Assembly (NCBI GenBank): GCA_014650015.1
Contig: BMUD01000007.1
Location: 1-64,000 of the forward strand
Reading direction: 5' to 3'
Source of the DNA: Streptomyces griseoloalbus
GTDB taxonomy: Bacteria > Actinomycetota > Actinomycetes > Streptomycetales > Streptomycetaceae
Length of the DNA: 64,000 nt
The notes under the pieces were generated by a model that saw only the letters and a list, made by a program, of their open reading frames with translations, searched no databases and had not been told where the DNA came from. The first letter of the stretch is position 1. Every line of letters begins with the position of its first letter. Position numbers and translations under genes: made by a program. Shown piece by piece: positions 46,969-58,214 of this stretch.

Positions 46969-48104
46969 CCGCGCTGCGCCCCGAGCGTGAGTCCGGCGCG
47001 GACGCCTACGGCGGCGCCGGCGACCAGGGCACCTCGTACGGCGGGCAGCCGTACGGGGAGCCGGGTGCGTTCGGGGACGGCTGGTACGACAGCGCGGCGC
47101 CCGACCCCGACCCCGATCCCTACGGCGGGGCCTCCGACAGCACCGCGTTTCTGCCGCCGGTCGACGACGAGACCGTGGCGCTGCGTGTCCCCGAGCCACC
47201 GGAGCGAGGGACGCGTGAGGCGTCCGCATCGGCTGCCGCGGTGGTGTCGGGCGGCCGGGCGGCCCGCAGGAAGGCCGCCAGGAAGCGTCACGGGCGCCGT
47301 GGAGGCTCTCACAAGGCCGCGGGGGCCACCGGGGCGGCGGAGGGCCGCGAGGGGGCGTCACAGGCGTCTGAGGGCGCGTCCAGGGCGCCGCTGTCCCGCG
47401 TCGAGGCGCGCCGGCAGGCGCGGGCCCGCAAGGCGAGCCCGGCGGTCGTCGCGAGCCGGGCGATCGGCGAGGTGTTCATCACCACCGGTGTGCTGATGCT
47501 GTTGTTCGTCACGTACCAGCTGTGGTGGACGAACGTGCGGGCACACGCGCAGGCCGGCAAGGAGGCCAGCGACCTCCAGAACGACTGGGCGAGCGGCGAG
47601 CGGAAGCCGGGGGCGTTCGAGCCGGGTCAGGGCTTCGCGCTGCTGCACATCCCCAAGCTGGACGTGGTGGTGCCGATCGCGGAGGGCATCGACAGCAAGA
47701 GGGTGCTCGACCGGGGCATGGTGGGCCACTACGCGGAGGGCGCGCTGAAGACGGCGATGCCGGACGCGAAGACCGGCAACTTCGGACTCGCGGGCCACCG
47801 CAACACGCACGGCGAGCCCTTCCGGTACGTCAACCGGCTGGAGCCGGGTGACCCGATCGTCGTGGAGACGCAGAACGAGTACTTCGTCTACAAGATGGCG
47901 TCGATGCTGCCGGTGACGTCGCCGAGCAACGTCAGTGTCCTCGAGCCGGTCCCCAAGGGCTCGGGTTTCACCGGGCCCGGCCGCTACATCACGCTGACCA
48001 CCTGCACGCCGGAGTTCACCAGCAAGTACCGCCTGATCGTCTGGGGCAAGATGGTCGAGGAACGGCCGCGCAGCAAGGGCAAGCCGGATGCGCTCGTCAG
48101 TTAA
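46965..48104 (+). CDS. Class E sortase with long disordered N-terminus
   Basis: A 379-residue transpeptidase. The first 160 residues are low-complexity (Gly/Asp/Tyr, then Ala/Arg/Lys). One membrane span lies near 168-185 (IGEVFITTGVLMLLFVTYQL). The sortase fold follows with FALLHIPKLDVVVPIAEGID, catalytic His278 (AGHRNTHGEPF), Cys347 (TLTTCTPE) and Arg356 (SKYRLIVWG). Class E sortases anchor LAxTG-type proteins such as chaplins in Streptomyces. GTG 46965 overlaps the amidotransferase stop. Confidence 0.9.
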   Translation: MTALRPERESGADAYGGAGDQGTSYGGQPYGEPGAFGDGWYDSAAPDPDPDPYGGASDSTAFLPPVDDETVALRVPEPPERGTREASASAAAVVSGGRAARRKAARKRHGRRGGSHKAAGATGAAEGREGASQASEGASRAPLSRVEARRQARARKASPAVVASRAIGEVFITTGVLMLLFVTYQLWWTNVRAHAQAGKEASDLQNDWASGERKPGAFEPGQGFALLHIPKLDVVVPIAEGIDSKRVLDRGMVGHYAEGALKTAMPDAKTGNFGLAGHRNTHGEPFRYVNRLEPGDPIVVETQNEYFVYKMASMLPVTSPSNVSVLEPVPKGSGFTGPGRYITLTTCTPEFTSKYRLIVWGKMVEERPRSKGKPDALVS

Positions 48105-48117
48105 GGGCAGTGGAAAC

Positions 48118-48873
48118 GTGGCAGCGACCGCCGACGACACCGAAGATCACACCGACACGCCCGCGTCCTCACCGCCTCCGGCGCGACGCCGTCTGGGGCC
48201 GGTGGCGATGGTGGTCAGCTTCTTCGGGGAACTCCTCATCACCGCGGGCCTGGTGCTCGCCCTGTTCGTCGCCTACTCGCTGTGGTGGACGAACGTCGTC
48301 GCGGACCGTACGGCGGCCAAACAGGCCGACGAGGTGCGGGACAACTGGGCCAAGGGGTCCGACGGCGACGGCCCCGTCTCCTTCGACACCAAGGACGGCA
48401 TCGGCTTCCTGCACGTGCCCGCGATGAGCGGTGACGAGATCCTCGTCGAGAAGGGCACGTCGATGAAGGTCCTCAACGACGGCGTCGCCGGCTACTACAC
48501 GGACCCCGTGAAGGCGGCCCTGCCGACGTCCGGCAAGGAGGGCAACTTCTCCCTGGCGGCCCACCGGGACGGGCACGGTGCGAAGTTCCACGGCATCCAC
48601 AAGATCGAGAAGGGCGACCCGATCGTCTTCGAGACGAAGGACAAGTGGTACGTCTACAAGACCTTCGCGATCCTTCCCGAGACGTCGAAGTACAACGTCG
48701 ACGTCCTCTCGAAGATCCCGAAGGAGTCCGGCAGGAAGAAGGCCGGCCACTACATCACGCTGACCACCTGCACGCCGGTGTACACGAGCACGTACCGCTA
48801 CATCGTCTGGGGCGAGCTGGTCCGCACGGAGAAGGTCGACAGCGACCGGACCCCGCCGGAGGAGCTGCGCTGA
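48118..48873 (+). CDS. Class E sortase
   Basis: A 251-residue second sortase in tandem. A short N-terminal tail is followed by a span at about 38-58 (LLITAGLVLALFVAYSLWWT), then IGFLHVPAMSGDEILVEKGT, His149 (AAHRDGHGAKF), Cys218 (TLTTCTPV) and Arg227 (STYRYIVWG). GTG 48118 was chosen 13 bases after the previous stop; an ATG at 48088 would overlap. Two class E sortases in tandem are normal at this locus. Confidence 0.9.
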   Translation: MAATADDTEDHTDTPASSPPPARRRLGPVAMVVSFFGELLITAGLVLALFVAYSLWWTNVVADRTAAKQADEVRDNWAKGSDGDGPVSFDTKDGIGFLHVPAMSGDEILVEKGTSMKVLNDGVAGYYTDPVKAALPTSGKEGNFSLAAHRDGHGAKFHGIHKIEKGDPIVFETKDKWYVYKTFAILPETSKYNVDVLSKIPKESGRKKAGHYITLTTCTPVYTSTYRYIVWGELVRTEKVDSDRTPPEELR

Positions 48874-48936
48874 CCGGGGTCGGCGGAGCGGTCCTTCCCC
48901 CCCAACCGATCAACGAGCTGTGGCCCGCGATGAAGA

Positions 48937-48971
48937 AGCCCCGGCCCCCTCCGGAAGAGGGTGCCGGGGCT
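48937..48971. terminator. Bidirectional terminator between sortase and pknB
   Basis: AGCCCCGGC (48937-48945) and CCCTC (48947-48951) pair with GAGGG (48957-48961) and GCCGGGGCT (48963-48971), a 14-bp stem with one mismatch and a 5-base loop, followed by CTTGT. Confidence 0.85.
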
Positions 48972-49002
48972 CTTGTCGTGCGGGTTCTACGGGGCAGTCG
49001 CC

Positions 49003-51003
<2,001 letters not shown>

Positions 51004-51172
51004 AGCTACCTACCAGCCCTCTCCGTCGGTCCCGGGCGGCACACGTGTGCCGCCGGAGGCTGCCGTCCGGGCCTACCGTACCCGGCTCGCTTTGTGTGAC
51101 CTGGCCAAGTACGTCAGCCGATACAGGACCGGTACCGCAACGTGCACCGATGTGAGGCAGACGTGAGCGGGG

Positions 51173-52645
51173 TCACTGCTTGCCCTTGACGACCGCCTCC
51201 ATCACGCTCTTGGCGATCGGCGCGGCGAGACCGCCGCCGGAGATGTCGTCGCGCACGGCGTTCTCGTCCTCGATCACGACCGCCACGGCCACCGGTGAGC
51301 TGCCGTCGCTGTTCTTGGCGTAGGAGATGAACCATGCGTAGGGGTTCTCGCTGTTGTCCACACCGTGCTGGGCGGTGCCGGTCTTGCCGCCGACGGTGAC
51401 GCCGGGGATACGGGCGTTGGTTCCCGTGCCCTTCTCGACGACCGTTTCCATCATGGACTGGAGGATCTGCGCGTTCTTCGCCGACATCGGCTTGCTCATC
51501 TCCTCCGGGTCCGTCTTCTCGATGGTGTCGAGGCTGGGGGCCTGGAGTTCGTCGACCATGTACGGCTTCATCAGCGTGCCGTTGTTGGCGACGGCGGCGG
51601 AGACCATGGCCATCTGCAGCGGGGTGGCGGCGGTGTTGAACTGGCCGATGGAGGACAGGGCGACCTCGGAGGGGGCCATGTCCTCGGAGAAGACCGAGGC
51701 GCTGGAGCGGACCGGGACGAACTGCTCCTCGGTGAAGCCGAACTTCTTGGCCATCTCGAGCATCTTGTCGTTGCCGAGGTCGGAGCCGACCTTACCGAAG
51801 ACGGTGTTGCAGGACACCCGCAGCGCCTCGCGCAGGGTGGCGTCCTCGCAGGGGAGGTCACCCTCGTTCTTCAGCTCGGTGGTGGTGCCGGGCATGGTCC
51901 ACGGCAGCGGCGTTTCGGTGTTCTGGTCCGCGTCCTCGTACAGCCCGTTCTCCAGCGCGGCCGCCGCGGTGAGGACCTTGAAGGTGGAGCCGGGCGGGTA
52001 GACCTCGCGCAGTGCCCGGTTGAGCATCGGGTCGTTCGGGTTGTCCTTCTTCTGCAGCTTGTTCCATGCCTCGGCGTCCGAGGCGCCGTTACCGGCGATC
52101 GTGGACGGGTCGTACGACGGGAAGGAGGCCAGCGCCAGTATCTTGCCGGTGGACGGCTCGAGCGCGACGACGGAGCCCTTGCCGCCCTGCTTCTTCAGCC
52201 CCTCGTAGGCGGCCCTCTGCGCGGCGGCGTTGAGCGTGGTGACGACGTTGCCGCCCTCCTTGTTCTTCCCCGTCAGCATGTCGAGCGTATTGCGGAAGAA
52301 GAGGCGGTCGTCGTTGCCGGTGAGGATGCCGTCCTCGATGGACTCCAGCTGGTTGGCGCCGAAGGCCTGCGAGACGAAGCCGGTGACCGGCGCCCACATG
52401 GCGCCGTCCTTGTAGGTGCGCTTGTACTGGAAGTCGCCCTTGGTGGTCGTGTGCCCGGTGATCGGTTCACCGCCCACGATGATGTCGCCGCGCGGGGAGG
52501 CGTACCGCTCGATGGCGACGCGGCGGTTGTGCTCGTCGGTCCTCAGCCCGTCGGCCTGGACGTACTGCAGCCAGTTGTCCCGGATGAGCAGGGCGAGGAT
52601 GAGCAGGCCGCAGAAGATCGCGACCCGGCGCAGGGGCTTGTTCAC
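51173..52645 (-). CDS. pbpA: Class B penicillin-binding protein PbpA
   Basis: A 490-residue transpeptidase. An N-terminal membrane anchor (about 8-21) is followed by a dimerisation module and the penicillin-binding domain: Ser220-x-x-Lys223 in PPGSTFK, Ser278-Cys-Asn280 in RVSCNTVFG, and KTGTAQ in PGVTVGGKTGTAQHG. GTG 52645 overlaps the rodA stop, implying 1:1 coupling with its SEDS partner. It crosslinks new peptidoglycan in division or sporulation. Confidence 0.95.
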   Translation of the reverse strand: MNKPLRRVAIFCGLLILALLIRDNWLQYVQADGLRTDEHNRRVAIERYASPRGDIIVGGEPITGHTTTKGDFQYKRTYKDGAMWAPVTGFVSQAFGANQLESIEDGILTGNDDRLFFRNTLDMLTGKNKEGGNVVTTLNAAAQRAAYEGLKKQGGKGSVVALEPSTGKILALASFPSYDPSTIAGNGASDAEAWNKLQKKDNPNDPMLNRALREVYPPGSTFKVLTAAAALENGLYEDADQNTETPLPWTMPGTTTELKNEGDLPCEDATLREALRVSCNTVFGKVGSDLGNDKMLEMAKKFGFTEEQFVPVRSSASVFSEDMAPSEVALSSIGQFNTAATPLQMAMVSAAVANNGTLMKPYMVDELQAPSLDTIEKTDPEEMSKPMSAKNAQILQSMMETVVEKGTGTNARIPGVTVGGKTGTAQHGVDNSENPYAWFISYAKNSDGSSPVAVAVVIEDENAVRDDISGGGLAAPIAKSVMEAVVKGKQ

Positions 52646-54090
52646 GGGCGGACCACCTGGGTCATCTCGACGTCGGGGTTGGTGGCGGGGGCGGGCGCCG
52701 GACGGCGGGCGGTGTCGCTGATTCTGAGCAGGATGCCGATCAGCGCCCAGTTGGCGATGACGGAGGAACCGCCGTACGCCAGGAAGGGCATCGTCATACC
52801 GGTCAGCGGGATCAGGCCCATGACGCCGCCGGCGACGACGAAGACCTGGAGCGCGAAGGCGCCGGACAGGCCGATGGCGAGCAGCTTGCCGAACGGGTCG
52901 CGGGCGGCGAGGGAGGTGCGCACGCCGCGCTCCACGATCAGCGCGTAGAGCAGGAGCAGCGCCATGACGCCGGCCAGGCCCAGCTCCTCGCCGAAGGTGG
53001 CGAGGATGAAGTCGGAGTTGGCGGCGAAGCCGATGAGGTCGGAGTGGCCCTGGCCCCAGCCGGTGCCCAGGGTGCCGCCGGAGCCGAAGGCCCACAGGGC
53101 CTGCATGGCCTGCTCGGAGTGGACGATGCCGTCGACGACCCCGGCGCGGCTGAGCTCGAACTCGTGCATCGGGTCGAGCCACGCCTGCACACGTGTCTGG
53201 ATGTGGGGCTCGAAGCTTGCCACGCCGACGGCGCCGACCGCGGACATCAGCAGACCGAAGACGATCCAGCTGGTCCGTTCGGTGGCTACGTACAGCATGA
53301 TCACGAACATGCCGAAGAAGAGGAGCGAGGTGCCGAGGTCGGTTTCGAAGACCAGGATCAGGATGGAGATGATCCAGACGACGATGATCGGACCGAGGTC
53401 GCGGCCGCGGGGCAGGTAGAGCCCCATGAAGCGGCGGCTGGCGAGGGCCAGGGCGTCGCGTTTGACCATGAGGTAGCCCGCGAAGAAGACCGCGAGGACG
53501 ATCTTGGCGAACTCGCCGGGCTGGAGGGTGCCGAGACCGGGGATCTTGATCCAGATCTTGGCGCCGTAGACATTGTGGCCGAGGCCCGGGACCAGCGGCA
53601 GGAGCAGCAGGATCAGCGCGCCGGCCATGGAGATGTAGGTGTAGCGCTGCAGGACGCGGTGGTCCTTGAGGAAGAACAGTACGGCCATGAACAGGGCGAC
53701 GCCGAGCGCGGAGTACATCAGCTGGCGCGGCGCGGCCTCGACGAACGTGCTGCTCGCCTGCAGTCGCTTCGACTGGTCCAGGCGCCAGATGGCAACCAGG
53801 CCGATGCCGTTGAGCAGGGTGGCCAGCGGCAGCATCAGCGGGTCCGCGTACGGCGCGAACTTCCGTACGGCGAGGTGGCCGACGCCTGCCATCAGGCCGA
53901 GGCCCAGGCCGTAGCTCAGCAGCCCGGTGGGCATCTCGTCGTTGAGGGCGAGCCCTACGTTGGCGTAGGCGAAGACCGGGATGACGACGGCGAACACCAG
54001 GAGCGCGAGCTCGGTGTTGCGGCGGCTGGGTGCGCCGATCGCACCGATCGTGGACGTGTGCTGCGTCGACGGGTTGGTAGTACTGCTCAT
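52642..54090 (-). CDS. rodA: SEDS glycosyltransferase RodA/FtsW-type
   Basis: A 482-residue integral membrane peptidoglycan polymerase with about 12 spans. Signatures are AIWRLDQSKRLQASSTFVEA, the SEDS core VVWIISILILVFETDLGTSL, the loop around PHIQTRVQAWLDP, and FGSGGTLGTGWGQGHSDLIG with the catalytic aspartate-type residue region, plus MTMPFLAYGGSSVIANWALI near the C-terminus. It pairs with PbpA. It starts at ATG 54090, 27 bases after the phosphatase stop. Confidence 0.93.
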   Translation of the reverse strand: MSSTTNPSTQHTSTIGAIGAPSRRNTELALLVFAVVIPVFAYANVGLALNDEMPTGLLSYGLGLGLMAGVGHLAVRKFAPYADPLMLPLATLLNGIGLVAIWRLDQSKRLQASSTFVEAAPRQLMYSALGVALFMAVLFFLKDHRVLQRYTYISMAGALILLLLPLVPGLGHNVYGAKIWIKIPGLGTLQPGEFAKIVLAVFFAGYLMVKRDALALASRRFMGLYLPRGRDLGPIIVVWIISILILVFETDLGTSLLFFGMFVIMLYVATERTSWIVFGLLMSAVGAVGVASFEPHIQTRVQAWLDPMHEFELSRAGVVDGIVHSEQAMQALWAFGSGGTLGTGWGQGHSDLIGFAANSDFILATFGEELGLAGVMALLLLYALIVERGVRTSLAARDPFGKLLAIGLSGAFALQVFVVAGGVMGLIPLTGMTMPFLAYGGSSVIANWALIGILLRISDTARRPAPAPATNPDVEMTQVVRP

Positions 54091-54117
54091 CGTGTGACAG
54101 GGCCTCTCACGGCTTGC

Positions 54118-55659
54118 CTACTGCTTACCGCACAGCGAGACGACCTTCTGCTCCTCCTCCGAGAGGCTGGGGCCGGGGCTGGGAGTGGGTGCGGTCGTGG
54201 ACGGGGGCGTGGACTGCTCCGGGGCCTTCGTCGAGCCCGACGGGTTGGGCGTCGGCGAGGCCTTGGACGTGAAGGAGGCGGGTGTGGTTCCCGTGGTGCC
54301 TCCGGCCTCGCCCTCACCGGTCTTGGCGTTCTTCTCGCTCTCGGCGGCGCGCCGCGCGGCCTGCTTCTCGCACGCGGAGGCCTGCACCGACAGTTCCTCG
54401 ATCTTCTCCCGGGCGCCGTACAGATCGCCTTCGGCGATGGTCGCCTCGACCAGCTTCTGCTGGTAGGGCGGCAGGTACTTCAGTTCGATCTCGGGGTGGT
54501 CCTTCTCGACCTTCGAGAGCGAGACCCAGGCCAGGTCCTGGTTGATGCCCCGGTACAGCGCGACGTGTCCGTCGTTGGTGCCGACGTAGTACTGCGTCTG
54601 GGTCCAGCGCCAGCCGCCGTACATGCCGCCGCCGATGACGGCGAGCGCCAGCAGGCTGTACACGGACCTCTTGAGCCACCTGCGGTCCTTGCCGGGCTTG
54701 ACGAAGTCGTCGTCGGCGTAGCCGAAGCCGTCGGTGGGGATGAAGCCGGTGATGTCGCCGCTGCCGGGCGGGCCGAACTCGCCCCCGCCGCCCTCCTGGC
54801 GCCGGCGGCCCAGACCGGAGGCGCGGCCGGCCGGGGTCTGCATGATGCCGTTGTCGTGGAGCTGGTTCTGGTTCTCGGCGACGGCGCCCACCACGACCGG
54901 GGTGTCGGACAGCTGCCCGGCGAGGGTGTCACCGGTGTCGAGGTCCAGGACGTCGGCCACGATCACGGTGATGTTGTCGGGGCCGCCGCCGCGCAGGGCC
55001 AGCTCGATCAGGTTCTGTACCGTCTCCTCGGGGCCCTGGTAGCTGGCCAGGGCGTCCTCGAGGGTCTGGTGCGAGACCACGCCAGACAGGCCGTCTGAGC
55101 AGATCAGGTACCGGTCGCCGGCCCGCACCTCGCGGATGGACAGGTCGGGTTCGACGTGTTCGCCGCTGCCGAGGGCCCGCATGAGCAGGGACCGCTGCGG
55201 GTGGGTGGTGGCCTCCTCCTCGGTGATCCGGCCCTCGTCGACCAGGCGCTGCACCCAGGTGTGGTCCTGGGTGATCTGGGTGAGGACGCCGTCGCGCAGG
55301 AGGTAGGCGCGGGAGTCGCCGACGTGCACCATGCCGAGCCGCTGACCGGTCCACAGCAGGGCGGTCAGGGTGGTGCCCATGCCCTCGAGCTGGGGGTCCT
55401 CCTCGACCATCATGCGCAGCTGGTCGTTGGCCCGCTGGACGGCCGTGCCGAGCGAGGTGAGCAGGTCGGAGCCGGGGACGTCGTCGTCGAGCGCGACGAT
55501 GGTGGAGATCGCCTCGGAGGAGGCGACCTCGCCGGCGGCGGCGCCGCCCATGCCGTCGGCGATGGCGAGCAGGCGCGGACCGGCGTAACCGGAGTCCTCG
55601 TTGCCCTCCCGGATCATCCCCTTGTGCGATCCGGCGGCGAAGCGCAGGGACAGACTCAT
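54118..55659 (-). CDS. PP2C-type Ser/Thr phosphatase
   Basis: A 513-residue phosphatase that counteracts PknB. The catalytic domain (about 1-240) has MIREGNEDSGYAG, ADGMGGAAAGEVASS, VHVGDSRAYLLRDG, ICSDGLSGVV and GGGPDNITVIV, the metal-binding Asp residues of PP2C. A linker with a membrane span near 295-315 precedes an extracytoplasmic part and a Ser/Thr/Pro-rich C-terminus. ATG 55659 gives the family-typical beginning MSLSLRFAAGSHKG; GTG 55707 or 55716 are also possible. Confidence 0.93.
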   Translation of the reverse strand: MSLSLRFAAGSHKGMIREGNEDSGYAGPRLLAIADGMGGAAAGEVASSEAISTIVALDDDVPGSDLLTSLGTAVQRANDQLRMMVEEDPQLEGMGTTLTALLWTGQRLGMVHVGDSRAYLLRDGVLTQITQDHTWVQRLVDEGRITEEEATTHPQRSLLMRALGSGEHVEPDLSIREVRAGDRYLICSDGLSGVVSHQTLEDALASYQGPEETVQNLIELALRGGGPDNITVIVADVLDLDTGDTLAGQLSDTPVVVGAVAENQNQLHDNGIMQTPAGRASGLGRRRQEGGGGEFGPPGSGDITGFIPTDGFGYADDDFVKPGKDRRWLKRSVYSLLALAVIGGGMYGGWRWTQTQYYVGTNDGHVALYRGINQDLAWVSLSKVEKDHPEIELKYLPPYQQKLVEATIAEGDLYGAREKIEELSVQASACEKQAARRAAESEKNAKTGEGEAGGTTGTTPASFTSKASPTPNPSGSTKAPEQSTPPSTTAPTPSPGPSLSEEEQKVVSLCGKQ

Positions 55660-55800
55660 GCGCACCTCGCCTGTCGGCTCCGGGTACAGCCGGTCGTGTC
55701 GAGCCACACTGCCCACCCTCCGGTCGGGAGCGCGCCGGGATCCTGGGTGGGGACCCCCACTGCGTGCTCGCTCCGCTCGCGCTCATTCATTGGTGTAGCA

Positions 55801-56319
55801 CTACTTCCGCAGCTCGATGACGGTCTTGCCGATGCGGATCGGTGCGCCCAGCGAAATCGGTGTGGGGGTCGTCAGCCGGGTCCGGTCCAGGTAGGTGCCG
55901 TTGGTGGAGCCCAGGTCCTCGACGATCCACTGGCCGTCGCGGTCCGGGTAGATCCTGGCATGGCGGCTGGAGGCGTAGTCGTCGTCCAGCACGATCGTGC
56001 TGTCGTGCGCCCGGCCCAGCGTGATGGTCTGGCCCTGGAGGGCGACGGTGGTGCCGGTGAGGGTGCCCTCGGTCACGACCAGCTTGGTGGGGGTGTTACG
56101 GCCGCGGCGGCCGCCGCCGGACTGCTGGCGCTGCTGCTGCGGCGGCGGCGCTGCTTGACGGGCGGCCTGCTGCTGCCGGCCGGCGTCCCGTCGGGAACCG
56201 CGCTGGGTGACGCGCGTTCCGAACAGGTCACTCCGGATGACCTGCACGGCCACGATCACGAACAGCCACAGAACGGCCAGAAAACCCAGCCGCATGACCG
56301 TGAGGGTCAGCTCTGACAT
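55801..56319 (-). CDS. fhaB: FHA-domain protein FhaB (FipA-type)
   Basis: A 172-residue protein with an N-terminal membrane span (about 8-27), a Gln/Pro/Arg-rich linker and a C-terminal FHA domain (about 78-172: ITLGRAHDSTIVLDDDYASS, RHARIYPD, DLGSTNGTYL). FHA domains read phosphothreonine marks set by PknB. It is part of the leftward operon, 10 bases after fhaA. Confidence 0.93.
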   Translation of the reverse strand: MSELTLTVMRLGFLAVLWLFVIVAVQVIRSDLFGTRVTQRGSRRDAGRQQQAARQAAPPPQQQRQQSGGGRRGRNTPTKLVVTEGTLTGTTVALQGQTITLGRAHDSTIVLDDDYASSRHARIYPDRDGQWIVEDLGSTNGTYLDRTRLTTPTPISLGAPIRIGKTVIELRK

Positions 56320-56329
56320 TGCCCCCGCT

Positions 56330-57187
56330 TCACCCTTCGGCTTGCCTATAGATAACGGTGGTGCTGCCCACGACGATCCGCGAGCCGTCGCGGAGCGTAG
56401 CGCGGGTGGTGTGCTGCCCGTCCACCACGATGCCGTTGGTGGAGCCCAGATCCTGGATCGTCGAGGGCGTTCCGGTCCGGATCTCGCAGTGCCGGCGGGA
56501 GACGCCGGGGTCGTCGATCCGCACGTCGGCCTCGGTGCTGCGGCCCATCACCAGGGTGGCGCGGGAGATCTGGTGACGGGTGCCGTTGATCTCGATCCAG
56601 TAGCGGGTGCGTCCGCCGGGCGCGGGAGCGGCGGGGGGCCGCTGGCCGGCCGCGGGCTGCGGGTAGCCGTAACCGCCGGGGCGGCCGCCGGGCGGCGGCG
56701 CGGGCGGCATGGGCGGGGCGCCCGCGGGTGCGGCCGGCGGGTAGCCGTAGCCACCGGGGCGGCCGGCCGGCGGGGCACCGGCGGGGCCCGCGGCTCCGGG
56801 GGCCTGGCCGGCGGAGGAGGCGAGCGTACGGCTGCGCACCCGGTACAGGCCGGTGTCGAGGTCCTCGGCCTTCTCCAGGTTCACCTTGATGGGACCCATG
56901 AAGGTGTAGCGCTGCTGCTTGGCGTAGTCGCGCACCATGCCGGCGAGCTCGTCACCGAGCTGGCCGGAGTACGGGCTGAGGCGCTCGAAGTCCGGGGTGC
57001 TCAGTTCGACGATGAAGTCATTGGGTACGACGGTGCGGTCGCGGTTCCAGATGGTGGCGTTGTTGTCGCATTCCCGCTGGAGCGCTCCCGCGATCTCCAC
57101 GGGCTGCACCTCGGACTTGAACACCTTGGCGAAGGTGCCGTTGACCAGACCTTCGAGACGCTGCTCGAACTTCTTCAGGACTCCCAT
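56330..57187 (-). CDS. fhaA: FHA-domain protein FhaA with DUF3662 domain
   Basis: A 285-residue protein. The N-terminal 120 residues form the DUF3662 domain (MGVLKKFEQRLEGLVNGTFA, DFIVELSTPDFERLSPY). A Gly/Pro/Tyr-rich disordered linker follows (repeated GRPGGYGYP), then a C-terminal FHA domain with LVMGRSTEADVRIDDPG, VSRRHCEIR and DLGSTNGIVV. First gene of the operon; interacts with phosphorylated MviN-type proteins in mycobacteria. Confidence 0.94.
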   Translation of the reverse strand: MGVLKKFEQRLEGLVNGTFAKVFKSEVQPVEIAGALQRECDNNATIWNRDRTVVPNDFIVELSTPDFERLSPYSGQLGDELAGMVRDYAKQQRYTFMGPIKVNLEKAEDLDTGLYRVRSRTLASSAGQAPGAAGPAGAPPAGRPGGYGYPPAAPAGAPPMPPAPPPGGRPGGYGYPQPAAGQRPPAAPAPGGRTRYWIEINGTRHQISRATLVMGRSTEADVRIDDPGVSRRHCEIRTGTPSTIQDLGSTNGIVVDGQHTTRATLRDGSRIVVGSTTVIYRQAEG

Positions 57188-57703
57188 GGGGCACCTCCTC
57201 CGTCGCTGCCGTCCTGTGTACTGCCCAGTGCACCGTTTCGTGCACCGCTTACCTGGTACTGCTTACTGATCGTATCCACGCGCCGGTCGATCGGCTGGTT
57301 CCCCCTGTCCGCCCGGCCGACAGGTGTCGCCGCCTGACGAAGTTCCCACCGGGGCTCCCCTTCGAACTCCTTCGGCCGTGCTCGTGCGCGTCGTTCTGCC
57401 ATGGATCGTAGAGGGGGCCGCAGACCAGTGTCCCGCACCCGGCTGTGGACTCGGTCCGGCTCCTGGGGAGACGGGGGCCACCGGTACGAGGTTGATACGT
57501 GAAGCGGTCACCGCCGCTGCACAGGGGGCCGGGGGAGGTGGCCCGGGGGGTTAACGGGCCGGTGGGGGGCGGTCGGTGCCGGTCGGGGGCGGTCCGGGCG
57601 GTGGTGGGGAAAGGGATGTGAATCCACCCCGACCAGCGTGCTAATGTTCTGGGTGTCGGAAGGCGCAAGACCCCAAAGGGCAGGCCCGGAAGACACACCC
57701 AAT
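57188..57703. other. Gene-free region upstream of fhaA operon
   Basis: No convincing gene is seen in 516 bases. It should hold the fhaA operon promoter and the tRNA-Leu promoter. Direct repeats are present near the fhaA end: GTGCACCG at 57229-57236 and 57241-57248, and GCTTAC at 57248-57253 and 57262-57267, possible regulator sites. A poor -10 (TAATGT) lies at 57641-57646 before the tRNA. Open frames on the minus strand across this area are shadows. Confidence 0.5.
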
Positions 57704-57787
57704 GCGCGGGTGGCGGAATAGGCAGACGCGCTGGATTCAGGTTCCAGTGCCCGCAAGGGCGTGGGGGTTCAACTCCCCCCTCGCGCA
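57704..57787 (+). tRNA. tRNA-Leu(CAG)
   Basis: The acceptor GCGCGGG (57704-57710) pairs with CTCGCGC (57780-57786) with one G-T pair, then discriminator A. The anticodon CAG is at 57738-57740 in loop TTCAGGT. The T arm is GGGGG-TTCAACT-CCCCC and the long variable arm (TGCCCGCAAGGGCG) identifies a class II tRNA. No CCA is encoded. Confidence 0.95.
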
Positions 57788-57797
57788 CACCGTCGAA

Positions 57798-57824
57798 CGG
57801 GCGGCATCCATCGGATGCCGCCCG
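57798..57824 (+). terminator. tRNA-Leu terminator
   Basis: CGGGCGGCATCC (57798-57809), loop ATC, GGATGCCGCCCG (57813-57824) and TTTCGC: a perfect 12-bp stem directly after the tRNA. Confidence 0.9.
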
Positions 57825-58214
57825 TTTCGCATGCTCGTTTCGCCGACCCGTTTCCCGTGCCCGGGCAGGTGAGCTGGCGGGGTGGCGTGTGAGGAACATC
57901 TCATGATCCTTTTCGCCGTGGAGCGGTGTGATGTTCGGCCGCGGCGGAGCCCGGAGGCGCATGCCGAGGGGCGGGGGCGGTCTTGACCCCGTGAGCCGGC
58001 CGGCCGGCACCGCCCTCTGCCGTGGAGGGCGGCGAGGCCGCGCGCCTGCGGCCGATCCCTCCGACCGCCGCGCGCCCGGCGGGGTCAGGGCTCCCCGCAC
58101 TCCGGCCAGGTTCGGTGCGGCGACGGCCAGGCCGAGGACCGCGCCGGCCGTGACCACCGTCAGTGCCGCCGACCGCAAGCGCCCTCACCGACCGGTCGGC
58201 TTCGTGCGCGGGCG
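57825..58214. other. Gene-free region after tRNA-Leu
   Basis: The 390 bases between the tRNA terminator and the epimerase pseudogene hold no convincing gene; open frames on either strand are Arg/Pro/Ala-rich and lack ribosome sites. Nothing else is recognised. Confidence 0.5.

Noticed and set aside
53044-55098. Rightward open frame of 684 codons
   Set aside because: Antisense to rodA and the PP2C gene; shadow composition.
57249-58178. Leftward 309-codon gene overlapping tRNA-Leu
   Set aside because: It runs through the tRNA and its terminator and has shadow composition.
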